10,912 nucleotides of DNA from Deltaproteobacteria bacterium (lineage in GTDB: Bacteria; Myxococcota; Myxococcia; Myxococcales; 40CM-4-68-19): contig VBKQ01000190.1 in assembly GCA_005879505.1 (NCBI GenBank), forward strand, positions 1-10,912, written 5' to 3'. The notes beneath the pieces were generated by a model. It worked only from the letters and a program-made list of their open reading frames with translations, was not told the DNA's origin and did not search any database. The translations under genes and the position numbers were made by a program. Positions 1 through 6,540 of the stretch are shown in pieces; within the stretch, counting starts at the first letter, position 1, and each line of letters opens with the position of its first letter.

Positions 1-67
1 CATCGGGCCGCACCTTGTCCGATTCGTCAGCGATCCAGATCTGCAGCGCAGCGAGCACCCAGAGCAT
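1..67 (-). CDS. Possible start of a hypothetical protein, cut by left window edge
   Basis: From an ATG at 67 reading leftwards on the minus strand, 22 codons stay open to the window edge and would encode MLWVLAALQIWIADESDKVR followed by PD. The short hydrophobic start could be a membrane or signal segment, but it is too short to assign. There is no convincing Shine-Dalgarno sequence before the ATG. It would be divergent from the zinc-ribbon gene at 144, leaving 76 bases between them. An open frame this short can arise by chance in GC-rich DNA, so confidence is low. Confidence 0.25.
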   Translation of the reverse strand, partial: MLWVLAALQIWIADESDKVRPD

Positions 68-143
68 GGCGCGAGAAACTGTGGCGCGGTGCGCCGGGCT
101 GCAACGTGTCTCGCGCTGAGCAGTTTGGCGTTACACTGACGGA

Positions 144-377
144 ATGGCGCCTAAAGACGGCTTCCGCGACCCGGACATGGATGACGAAGACGAAAAGCCG
201 ACAGGAAGGACGCTGGGCAGGCGCCGCAAGTTCTCCGAGTTCGAGTGCCCGACGTGTAGCGCGCACAATCCGTTCGACGAGTTCGGCAACGAGGACGAGG
301 TCGTCTGCAACTGGTGCGGCGTGCAGTTCAAGGCCGTGATCGATGACGAAGGCAACCTGAAACTGAAGGAACTGTGA
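144..377 (+). CDS. Small zinc-ribbon protein upstream of fdhD
   Basis: This 77-residue protein has an acidic N-terminus (residues 9-17), a short basic stretch (21-29), and two paired-cysteine knuckles: C35-P-T-C38 and C55-N-W-C58-G, 16 residues apart. That is the layout of a treble-clef or rubredoxin-like zinc ribbon. No catalytic domain or membrane segment is visible. Its stop codon overlaps the GTG start of fdhD, so the two are probably co-translated. The ATG at 144 has no clear Shine-Dalgarno. A TACACT hexamer at 132-137 sits six bases before the ATG, which would fit a leaderless mRNA, but no matching -35 is evident. The function is unknown. A role in metal handling or in partnering FdhD is possible from context only. 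The gene call is fairly secure because of the cysteine pattern and the coupling. Confidence 0.75.
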   Translation: MAPKDGFRDPDMDDEDEKPTGRTLGRRRKFSEFECPTCSAHNPFDEFGNEDEVVCNWCGVQFKAVIDDEGNLKLKEL

Positions 378-1198
378 AGGGCGTCGCGCGCAGAGAAGTC
401 CGGCGAGTCGCGGAAGGGGTGTTGCAGGCCCCCGCCGAGGACGACGTCGTCGCCGAGGAGCCGCTGGAGATCCGCGCGCAGGGAGAAACCCTCGCCATCA
501 CCATGCGCACGCCCGGGGCGGACCGCGAGCTGGCGGTCGGGTTCCTCTTCGCCGAGGGCGTGATCTCCTCGCGAGACGACGTCGGGCGGGTCTCGCATTG
601 CGGGCGTCCCGATCAGGAAGGCTACGGGAACACCATCGACGTCGTGCCCGGGCCAGGAGTGTCGCTGGACATCGATCGTCTCTCCGCCACCCGCCGGGGA
701 ACGCTGACCACTTCTGCCTGTGGCGTCTGCGGGCGGCGCAGCGTCGACGACGTGATCGCCCGCTGCACGCCGCTGCCGGTCGCGCGCGGGGCGATCGCGC
801 CGGCGACGATCCTGAACGCGGTGGACGGGCTTCGCTCCCGCCAGCCCAATTTCGCCCGCACCGGCGGAATCCACGGCGCGGCCATCCACGACACCGAAGG
901 GAACGTGCTCTCCGCCTTCGAGGACATCGGGCGGCACAACGCCGTCGACAAGGTGGTCGGTGCGCTCTTGCTTTCGGGAAGGATTCCCGGGTCGGATCCG
1001 GCGTTGCTGGTGGTGAGCGGCCGCGCTTCCTACGAGGTAGTGCAGAAAGCCTCGGCCGCCCGGGTCCCAGTGGTCGCGAGCGTCTCGGCGGCGAGCTCAC
1101 TGGCGGTGGATCTTGCACGAGCATCGGGAATCACGCTCTGCGGGTTCGTGCGCAACGGCAAGATGACCGTGTACTCGAACCCCGAGCGGATCCGCTGA
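374..1198 (+). CDS. fdhD: FdhD, formate dehydrogenase accessory sulfurtransferase
   Basis: The 274-residue protein matches the FdhD family over its full length. FdhD carries sulfur from a cysteine desulfurase (IscS in E. coli) to the molybdenum cofactor of formate dehydrogenase, a step required for FDH activity, and acts in the cytoplasm. Diagnostic features are the sulfur-relay C116-G-V-C119 in the LTTSACGVCG segment, TGGIHGAA at 163-170, and EDIGRHNAVDKVVG at 183-196. The family C-terminal part, with SGRASYE and GFVRNGKMTVYS, is also present. The start is GTG at 374, overlapping the upstream stop (GTGA), with AAGGA three bases before it, which indicates translational coupling to the zinc-ribbon gene. 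No formate dehydrogenase structural gene lies in the window, so its client must be elsewhere. A strong hairpin follows the stop codon. Confidence 0.96.
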   Translation: MKGVARREVRRVAEGVLQAPAEDDVVAEEPLEIRAQGETLAITMRTPGADRELAVGFLFAEGVISSRDDVGRVSHCGRPDQEGYGNTIDVVPGPGVSLDIDRLSATRRGTLTTSACGVCGRRSVDDVIARCTPLPVARGAIAPATILNAVDGLRSRQPNFARTGGIHGAAIHDTEGNVLSAFEDIGRHNAVDKVVGALLLSGRIPGSDPALLVVSGRASYEVVQKASAARVPVVASVSAASSLAVDLARASGITLCGFVRNGKMTVYSNPERIR

Positions 1199-1208
1199 CC
1201 GGACACCG

Positions 1209-1242
1209 CTACGGCCGGCGCGGCTAGTACCGCGCGCCGTAG
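1209..1242. terminator. Strong hairpin between convergent fdhD and glycine-zipper gene
   Basis: A near-perfect inverted repeat. CTACGGC (1209-1215) pairs with GCCGTAG (1236-1242), and after a two-base bulge (1216-1217) GCGCGG (1218-1223) pairs with CCGCGC (1230-1235), closing a six-base CTAGTA loop. Thirteen base pairs, mostly G-C. It begins 11 bases after the fdhD stop, and its right arm and loop overlap the last codons and stop of the convergent minus-strand gene. It is symmetric, so it could act on both transcripts. There is no T-tract on either side, so it may be a transcript-end stabiliser or pause site and not a classical intrinsic terminator. Confidence 0.5.
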
Positions 1243-1646
1243 ACCGGAACGGGCGAGTTGAACCCGGTCTGCCGCTGGTCCGCGATCGGTCCCGTGAACG
1301 TCCGGTCCGCCGACGAAGCCGCGCTCGCGACCCCGAGGATCAGGCCGACGCCCGCGCCGATGCCCGCGCCGATCAAGACGTTTCGCTGCCAGTCGCCCCA
1401 GCCAGTGTTGTCGACGTACCTGTGCCAGGCTGAGACGCCGCCGCCGGCCAGCGCTCCCAGCGCCGCTCCGCCGATGGTGTCCGTGAGGATCACACTGCCG
1501 GGCGACCTTCGCGTCTCGACCTCGGTGGTCTGTTGAGGGAACGCCTCGGGGTTCGCCCCGGAATCCGCGCCTCGGACCGGCGCAGCGCGTGCCTGCACCG
1601 GGACCGCCAGCGCACACGCGCAAGCCACAACCACGCCCTTCAGCAT
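1224..1646 (-). CDS. Exported glycine-zipper protein, function unknown
   Basis: The 140-residue product starts with a probable Sec signal peptide (MLKGVVVACACALAVPVQARA, cleavage after about residue 21). A polar linker follows, then two glycine-rich hydrophobic segments at about 59-73 (GGAALGALAGGG) and 91-106 (LIGAGIGAGVGLILG). These are the spaced-glycine pattern of glycine-zipper proteins that pack in membranes or the envelope. A Cys at residue 9 or 11 sits inside the signal but without a clear lipobox. The start is ATG at 1646, chosen because AAGGAG lies six bases upstream and the signal peptide begins there; the open frame continues further upstream but is antisense-frame noise over truD. 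It lies 74 bases downstream of truD on the same strand and may be co-transcribed. The intervening hairpin partly covers its ribosome-binding site. Confidence 0.8.
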   Translation of the reverse strand: MLKGVVVACACALAVPVQARAAPVRGADSGANPEAFPQQTTEVETRRSPGSVILTDTIGGAALGALAGGGVSAWHRYVDNTGWGDWQRNVLIGAGIGAGVGLILGVASAASSADRTFTGPIADQRQTGFNSPVPVYGARY

Positions 1647-1654
1647 GCTCGACT

Positions 1655-1699
1655 CCTTGTCTCCCCAAAACGTGCTGACCGGGGGTCGGGGCGACAAGG
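1655..1699 (-). promoter_or_regulatory. Intercistronic hairpin that covers the RBS of the glycine-zipper gene
   Basis: On the minus-strand RNA, CCUUGUC (1699-1693) can pair with GACAAGG (1661-1655). After one mismatch, CCCC (1691-1688) pairs with GGGG (1666-1663), giving eleven base pairs. Inside, GACC/GGUC (1687-1684 with 1680-1677) can form a small stem with a three-base loop. The right outer arm contains AAGG of the AAGGAG Shine-Dalgarno (1658-1653) for the gene starting at 1646. Folding would therefore hide four of six Shine-Dalgarno bases. It could be a translational control element, a processing site after truD, or a weak terminator without a U-tract. Structure is read by eye; no energy was computed. 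Confidence 0.4.
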
Positions 1700-1720
1700 T
1701 CCGGGCAATGGAGCGGACGC

Positions 1721-3079
1721 CTACTTTTTCGCTGCCGCGCGGTTCGCGGCCCGCGCCTCCTTCCTCCTGCGCTGGCGCTCGCGGAAGCCCATCTTCTCCC
1801 GGCGCGGCGCGTTGGGGCGTGGAGGCGCGGGGGCCGGCGCTGCTTCTTCGAGCGGCCGTCCCCATGCGCGCCCCACGGGCCGCTCCGACCGCCTGGAGTC
1901 GAGGGCGAACCAGAGAACCCGCCTGACGACCAGCGTGGCGTACGCGCCCGGCGGAAGCGTGAACGACAGGTTCACCTTCATCCTCCCGCGGTTCAGCTCG
2001 TCCGCGCGGGGCTGGTTCGCCCGCAGCTTGCCGGGGACCACGAAGAGGGGGCGCTCCTCGTGCTTGAAGAAGAGCTGGTGCGTATCGGGGACCCGCAGGT
2101 CGCGCAGCTCCAGTCCTTGCGCGCGGAGCGCGCCGAGCGCGGATGTGCGCACGAGGTCGTCCTCGAAGCTCGAATCCGGCGCGAGCAGCGGAAACGTCGT
2201 GGACCACAGCTCGCCGCGCAGCGCGCGGGGCAGGGCGCGAGGGAACAGCAACGATCCCGCCTGATAGCGCAACCCGATCAGATCGGACGCCGGCACCCGC
2301 GCTGCGAGGTAGCGTTTGACGCCCTCGTTCCAGATGAAGCTCTGCAATTCGAAGAGCACCATCGCCCGCACCCGGCGGTCGATGTGGAGGAAGGCTCCCT
2401 TGAAATCCTTCGGGTCCTCGCGCAGCCGCCGCAGCATGGGCGCATAGCGCTTGCCGGCCTCCTGCGGAGCGCGCAGCTGCCACTCGCCCCAGTGGTCGCG
2501 CCAGAAGGCCTTCACCTTGGCATCATCGCTGCGATCGAGCTCGCTCGGGGTGGCGAGGAATGCCTTGAGCGCGGCCTCCCAGTGGCCGCGCAACAGGTGG
2601 CGGGCCAGGAAGCCCTGCCCGTGCTTGAGAAAGCCGAAGCGCTGCGAATCGAAGTAGTTCACCACACCCGCCCGCTGCACTTCCGCCACGCTCTCCGGCA
2701 CGCGGTCCGCCTGCTCTGCGGAGAGGTCGCGCACGGTCACCTCGAATCGGTTGGTCGAGATGTTCGCGGAGGTGAGCGGCTGCGCGGTCCGGCCGATGAG
2801 CTTCAGGCGCAGATCGCCGCTCTGCACGACTTCGGACGTTCCGAGCGCGCCGCCCAGCACCCCGACGAGCTGCTCCGTCCGGCCCTGCTTGTCCTTGAGC
2901 CCGCAGACGGAGAGATCGCGGCGGCGCACCCCGAAGTCCTTCGAGATACGCTCGAGTGCCTGGAGCGTGGAGACTTTCTGCTTGTCCATCCGGTAGACCC
3001 ACACCGGCCCTTCCGGTTCCGCCTCGAAGCGGAAGCCCTCGCGCACGACGAAGTCTTCGGGCCGCTGCTTGATCTTCAC
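1721..3079 (-). CDS. truD: TruD, tRNA pseudouridine(13) synthase
   Basis: A 452-residue TruD-family pseudouridine synthase, which isomerises U13 of tRNA(Glu) in E. coli. The N-terminus KIKQRPEDFVVRE and the active-site motif CGLKDKQGRTEQ at 59-70 are typical, with D63 as the expected catalytic aspartate. Further family marks are NYFDSQRFG at 141-149, the LQSFIWNEGVKRYL helix at 245-258 and the core strand LSFTLPPGAYATLVV at 371-385. The region between about 160 and 360 is the TRUD insertion. It is longer than E. coli TruD (349 residues), partly owing to a Pro/Ala-rich, strongly basic tail (about 405-452) that looks disordered. The start is GTG at 3079, which begins exactly at the conserved N-terminal motif; no strong Shine-Dalgarno precedes it. 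It is divergent from the cyclase gene with only 37 bases between the outermost starts, so the two promoters must lie in or near the coding ends. Confidence 0.95.
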   Translation of the reverse strand: MKIKQRPEDFVVREGFRFEAEPEGPVWVYRMDKQKVSTLQALERISKDFGVRRRDLSVCGLKDKQGRTEQLVGVLGGALGTSEVVQSGDLRLKLIGRTAQPLTSANISTNRFEVTVRDLSAEQADRVPESVAEVQRAGVVNYFDSQRFGFLKHGQGFLARHLLRGHWEAALKAFLATPSELDRSDDAKVKAFWRDHWGEWQLRAPQEAGKRYAPMLRRLREDPKDFKGAFLHIDRRVRAMVLFELQSFIWNEGVKRYLAARVPASDLIGLRYQAGSLLFPRALPRALRGELWSTTFPLLAPDSSFEDDLVRTSALGALRAQGLELRDLRVPDTHQLFFKHEERPLFVVPGKLRANQPRADELNRGRMKVNLSFTLPPGAYATLVVRRVLWFALDSRRSERPVGRAWGRPLEEAAPAPAPPRPNAPRREKMGFRERQRRRKEARAANRAAAKK

Positions 3080-3116
3080 GCGGCGCGGTTACCAGAAGGT
3101 CAAAGTCTCGTAAAGC

Positions 3117-4880
3117 GTGGCCGCGATGGTATCCTCGATCCTCCGGGGGGAGCTCGTGTCCGTCTGTCCAGTGTGCTTCCACGAGAGCGAGCCGATCGCC
3201 GGCCGCTGCCCGTCGTGCGGCGCGCCGCGCGCCCGCGCGTCCAAGGAGGAGGCCATCCCACTGCGGCCTTCAGCGCCGCACACCGCGACCGGACCGCGGC
3301 TGATCCTCAAAGGGCCCGGCGGCGAAGTCACCGAATATCCGCTGGGACAAAGCAGCGTGCTCGGCCGCAGCACCACCGCATCGGTGCGGCTGGCGGATCG
3401 CGAGGTCTCCCGCAAGCACAGCCAGATCGACCGCGAGGGGGACGATTACGTCCTGCGCGACCTGGGTTCCTCGAACGGCACCTTCCTCAACGGAAAGCGC
3501 ATCCTCGGACCGGCGAAGCTCGCCGACGGTGACGAGGTGCTGATCGGGACTTCGAAGATGGAGTTCCGCCTCACCAGCGGCCCCGCGAGACCGAAAAACG
3601 CAGAGATCGTGCACACGGGAAAGCCCGGCGAGCTCGAGGGAATCGTCGCGCGCACTTCGGCCAAGGCGACCTTCCTTCCCGTCGAGCAGGTCCAGGACAT
3701 GAGCCAGCTCAAGCGCGACTACGAGCGGCTGCGCGTCGGACACGAGTTCTCCACCTACGTGCGCCTCGAGCGCGACCTCAACGAGCTGCTCAGGCGCATC
3801 CTGGAGATCGCCTTCGATCTCATCCCCTGTGACAACGGCGTCATCCTCCTGCGCGATCCGCACTCGCAAGAGCTGGTCATCCAGTCCATGCGGCAGCGCA
3901 AGCCGGGCCAGGGCAAGGTGCTGGTCTCGGATACGCTGCTGGCCCAGGTCCAGCTCACCAAGGAAGGAGTGCTCACCTCCGACGCCATCGCCGACAAACG
4001 GTTCCAGGCCTCGCAGTCGATCATCGCGCTCGGTGTGCGCAGCGCGATGGCCGTTCCCCTGCTCACCTCGTCCGGCGAGGAGGTGAAGGGGATCATGTTC
4101 CTCGATTCCCGCGAGCGCATTGCCGCCTTCACCACCAAGGACCTGGAGGTTCTCTCCGCCATCGCTGCGCAAGCATCCGTGGCGCTGGAGAACAGCGAAT
4201 ACGCGCGCGCCCTGGAGTTCGAGGCGACGCAGCGCGCGCAGCTCGCGCGCTTCCTCTCGCCCGCACTGGTCGAGCAGGCGGCGCGCGGGAGCATCGAGCT
4301 GTCCAAGGGCGGCGCGCTCAGCGAGCTGACCATCCTCTTCAGCGACATCCGCGGCTTCACTCGTCTCTCCGAGAAGCTGCCGGCCCAGGAAGTGGTGCGG
4401 ATGCTGAACGACTACTTCGAGCTGATGGTGGACATCCTCTTCGAGCACGAGGGCATCCTCGATAAGTTCATCGGCGATGCGATCATGGGCCTGTGGGGCG
4501 CGCCGGTGAAGCGTCCCGACGATGCGACCAACGCCGTGCGAGCTGCAGTGAAGATGCAGAAGCGCGTCGCGGAATGGAACGAGGAGCGGGCCGCGCAGGG
4601 CAAGGAGCCGATCCGGATCGGCATCGGTCTGCACACCGGACAGGTTGTGGTGGGAAACATGGGTTCGTCGAAGGCGCTCAGCTATACCGCCATCGGCGAC
4701 GGCGTGAATCTGGCCTCGCGCCTGTGCGGCATCGCGGGCGAGGACATGATCGTGATCTCGGAGGAGTGCGCGCAGCGGGCGGGGAAGGACAAGTTCGTCC
4801 TCGAGTCGCTGCCGCCTGCGAGGGTGAAGAACCGCGAGGCGCCGGTGGAGATCTACCGGGTGCTGGAGGCGCTGGAGTAG
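3117..4880 (+). CDS. Zinc ribbon-FHA-GAF-class III adenylate cyclase
   Basis: A 587-residue cytoplasmic signalling enzyme expected to make cAMP from ATP. Domains in order: zinc ribbon (C17-P-V-C20 and C31-P-S-C34); FHA domain about 61-153 (G83-R84, S98-R-K-H101, S118-SNGTFLNG), which binds phosphothreonine; GAF domain about 215-362, usually a small-molecule sensor; a short helical transducer (FLSPALVEQ at 379-387); and a class III cyclase domain about 401-587. Catalytic residues are intact: metal-binding D410 (FSDIRGFT) and D454 (DKFIGDA), adenine-specifying K450 and T524, and N531/R535 (VNLASR). The K/T pair argues for ATP over GTP. No membrane segment is seen. The start is uncertain: GTG 3117, ATG 3126, or GTG 3156, which begins at the ribbon and follows GGGGGGAG. 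A weak TTACCA-16-TAAAGC pair (3089-3116) would favour the two inner starts. The Ser/Thr kinase lies 150 bases downstream. Confidence 0.93.
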   Translation: MAAMVSSILRGELVSVCPVCFHESEPIAGRCPSCGAPRARASKEEAIPLRPSAPHTATGPRLILKGPGGEVTEYPLGQSSVLGRSTTASVRLADREVSRKHSQIDREGDDYVLRDLGSSNGTFLNGKRILGPAKLADGDEVLIGTSKMEFRLTSGPARPKNAEIVHTGKPGELEGIVARTSAKATFLPVEQVQDMSQLKRDYERLRVGHEFSTYVRLERDLNELLRRILEIAFDLIPCDNGVILLRDPHSQELVIQSMRQRKPGQGKVLVSDTLLAQVQLTKEGVLTSDAIADKRFQASQSIIALGVRSAMAVPLLTSSGEEVKGIMFLDSRERIAAFTTKDLEVLSAIAAQASVALENSEYARALEFEATQRAQLARFLSPALVEQAARGSIELSKGGALSELTILFSDIRGFTRLSEKLPAQEVVRMLNDYFELMVDILFEHEGILDKFIGDAIMGLWGAPVKRPDDATNAVRAAVKMQKRVAEWNEERAAQGKEPIRIGIGLHTGQVVVGNMGSSKALSYTAIGDGVNLASRLCGIAGEDMIVISEECAQRAGKDKFVLESLPPARVKNREAPVEIYRVLEALE

Positions 4881-4947
4881 GGACTCGAGGACGGGTACGC
4901 AAAAGCGGTTGTGTGGCGCCGTGCAATTGATGGCGGTTTTGCAGTAG

Positions 4948-4976
4948 CGCGGCCTTCCGCGGCCTGAAGGCCGCGG
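4948..4976. terminator. Double-hairpin element after the cyclase gene
   Basis: Two mutually exclusive perfect hairpins overlap here. CGCGGCCTTC (4948-4957) pairs with GAAGGCCGCG (4966-4975) around an eight-base loop. CCGCGGCC (4957-4964) pairs with GGCCGCGG (4969-4976) around a TGAA tetraloop. The 3' side continues as CGTTTAG, a weak T-rich stretch. It sits 67 bases past the cyclase stop and 54 bases before the kinase start, so it could end or attenuate the cyclase transcript. The compact GC palindrome could equally be a copy of a dispersed REP-like repeat. Confidence 0.45.
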
Positions 4977-5030
4977 CGTTTAGTTGACAGAAAACTTGCG
5001 CCGTAAACCGGCTAGGCCACACTGCCCCAC

Positions 5031-6230
5031 ATGGCGGATCCAGTCGCCCCCAAGTCGCAGCCTCCGGTCGGGAAGAAACGCGCCATCCAGCGCTGTCCGA
5101 ACTGCGACATCCGCTGCGACGTCAGTCTGTTCGTCGAGGGATCGCTCGCGCGCTGCGGGCATTGCGGTGTCCGATTCGAGGTCCATCGCGAAGCGAGCGT
5201 CCCGCCGCCGCGCCCCCCGCCTCCCGCGGAAACGCCCAGGGCCGTTGTCACCCCGGAGCCGCCGCTGCCGAGGCTCGAGGGGTTCATCGTCCTCGAGCGG
5301 ATCGGCGTGGGCGGCATGGGGGAGGTGTTTCGCTGCAGCCGCGACTCCGACGGGCTCCTGGTGGCCGTGAAGATCCTCACGCCGCAGATGGCGGCCGTGC
5401 CCGACTACGTCCGCCGCTTCGGGCGCGAGGCCGCGGCCATGGCGCAGCTCGATCATCCCGGCATCGTTCGCCTTCTCGGTCGGGGCAAGGCGGGGCAACA
5501 CGTCTACATCGCGATGGAGCTCCTCGATGGCGAGTCGCTGCGCACGTGGGCGCACAGGAACCGTCCCACCGCGCGGCAGCTGGCGATGCTCCTGGCGCAA
5601 GTCGCGCATGCCTTGGCGTACGCGCATGCGCGGGCCGTGATCCACCGCGATCTGAAGCCCGACAACGTGCTGGTGACCAAGGACCTGCGCACGAAGGTGC
5701 TCGACTTCGGCCTGGCCGGCCTGCACGCCGAGGGCGCCCAGTGCCTGACGCAGAGCAACGTGGCCATGGGCACCGCCAACTACATGGCCCCCGAGCAGCG
5801 CAAGGACGCAAAGCGCGCGGACCACAAGGCGGACATCTATTCCTTCGGCGTGATGACGTACGAGCTGCTCACCGGCGAGCTGCCGGTGGGAAAGTTCCCG
5901 GCGCCTTCGAAGGTCGTCACCGGTCTGGACCTCCGCTGGGACGCGTTGATCGAACGCTGTCTGGAGTCGAACCCGGCGGCGCGCCCACACAGCGCCCTGG
6001 AGCTCGCGCACGCGCTCGAGGCGCTGGCCGGAATGGCCAAGGCGATGCAGCTCGCGCCGCGGACGCGCAAGAACACGCGCAAGTCCGGGGTCTGGTCCTG
6101 GCTGGGGCTTACGACCGCCATCGCCGTGGTGCTGGGGGTGGCCGGGCTGAAGGTGTCGCAGGACCACAAGTCGCCGAGGCCGTCGCTGGCGCGAGCGCTG
6201 GCGAACAAACCGAGTCCGAGGTTCCGGTAG
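5031..6230 (+). CDS. Zinc ribbon Ser/Thr protein kinase with one C-terminal membrane helix
   Basis: A 399-residue Hanks-type Ser/Thr kinase. An N-terminal zinc ribbon (C22-P-N-C25, C42-G-H-C45) and a Pro-rich linker (about 58-80) precede the kinase domain (about 84-335). All core motifs are present: glycine loop IGVGGMGEV 91-99, lysine K114 (VAVK), helix-C E133, catalytic H205-R-D207 with K209 and N212, D225-F-G227, and APE 253-255. The activation segment carries T240, S242 and T248 as possible phosphorylation sites. One hydrophobic helix at about 354-374 is followed by only about 25 basic, proline-containing residues, so there is no outside sensor domain; any input probably comes through the ribbon, partners or the membrane. 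No Shine-Dalgarno precedes the ATG. CACACT lies seven bases upstream, compatible with a leaderless start, and TTGACA at 4984-4989 has no good -10 at normal spacing. The neighbouring FHA-cyclase is a plausible substrate or reader. Confidence 0.94.
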   Translation: MADPVAPKSQPPVGKKRAIQRCPNCDIRCDVSLFVEGSLARCGHCGVRFEVHREASVPPPRPPPPAETPRAVVTPEPPLPRLEGFIVLERIGVGGMGEVFRCSRDSDGLLVAVKILTPQMAAVPDYVRRFGREAAAMAQLDHPGIVRLLGRGKAGQHVYIAMELLDGESLRTWAHRNRPTARQLAMLLAQVAHALAYAHARAVIHRDLKPDNVLVTKDLRTKVLDFGLAGLHAEGAQCLTQSNVAMGTANYMAPEQRKDAKRADHKADIYSFGVMTYELLTGELPVGKFPAPSKVVTGLDLRWDALIERCLESNPAARPHSALELAHALEALAGMAKAMQLAPRTRKNTRKSGVWSWLGLTTAIAVVLGVAGLKVSQDHKSPRPSLARALANKPSPRFR

Positions 6231-6245
6231 ACCTCACGTTTTTTT
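6218..6245 (+). terminator. Probable intrinsic terminator of the kinase gene
   Basis: GAGGT (6218-6222) pairs with ACCTC (6231-6235) around an eight-base loop that contains the kinase stop codon. After ACG follow seven Ts (6239-6245). The stem is only five pairs and the T-run is three bases away, so it is modest. It also overlaps the end of the convergent 66-residue gene. Confidence 0.4.
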
Positions 6246-6434
6246 CGACCCGCTCCGCGGCTTGTAGAACACCACGACCGTCAGGCAGTGGAACTCGTTG
6301 TCGCTCGACTGCGTCACGGTGCGATCTACGACTTCCAGATCGGCGTTCGCCCGGAGCCATCGGGTCACCTGCTCTCCGAGCTCGTCGCGGTCCTTCGCCT
6401 TGGTCGCGGAGAACACCTTCACGCCCGTAAACAT
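6234..6434 (-). CDS. Small conserved-looking protein, Cse60-like pattern
   Basis: A 66-residue protein with a short strand (VKVFSAT), a helix (KDRDELGEQVTRWLRAN), and two strands (LEVVDRTVTQSS and FHCLTVVVFYKP), then a basic tail. The layout, with a leading strand, a charged KDxxELxxxV helix, EVVD and a closing aliphatic strand ending in YK, resembles the Bacillus Cse60-type small proteins of unknown function. This is recognition by eye, not a search. The ATG at 6434 is well supported by GGAGGGG a few bases upstream. It converges on the kinase gene with three bases between stop codons. No membrane segment or catalytic motif is seen. Confidence 0.7.
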   Translation of the reverse strand: MFTGVKVFSATKAKDRDELGEQVTRWLRANADLEVVDRTVTQSSDNEFHCLTVVVFYKPRSGSKKT

Positions 6435-6540
6435 CCCGCCCCTCCGGGTGTTGGCCGGTCAAAATCATCCACCCGCCCGCCCGGATGTCAAATCAGCGGG
6501 GTTGCCGAAGGGCGCCGCAGCGCCCACCGTAAGAGGGGAC

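Noticed and set aside
1224..2483. A 419-codon minus-strand frame overlapping truD in another phase
   Set aside because: Only its last 140 codons, from the ATG at 1646, look like a protein (signal peptide, good ribosome-binding site). The rest is Arg/Ala/Gly-rich and overlaps the clearly conserved truD.
2060..3532. A 490-codon plus-strand frame opposite truD running into the cyclase gene
   Set aside because: It is antisense to truD and out of frame with the cyclase. Its translation is Arg/Glu/Leu-rich with no recognisable motif, as expected in high-GC DNA.
3270..4634. A 454-codon minus-strand frame opposite the adenylate cyclase
   Set aside because: The plus-strand frame has intact FHA, GAF and cyclase motifs; the antisense product has none.
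4984..4989. TTGACA as a -35 box for the kinase gene
   Set aside because: A perfect hexamer, but no acceptable -10 lies 15-19 bases downstream, so a promoter call is not supported.
5162..6430. A 422-codon plus-strand frame overlapping the kinase in another phase
   Set aside because: The kinase frame carries every Hanks motif; this one is Arg/Ala/Gly-rich and motif-free.
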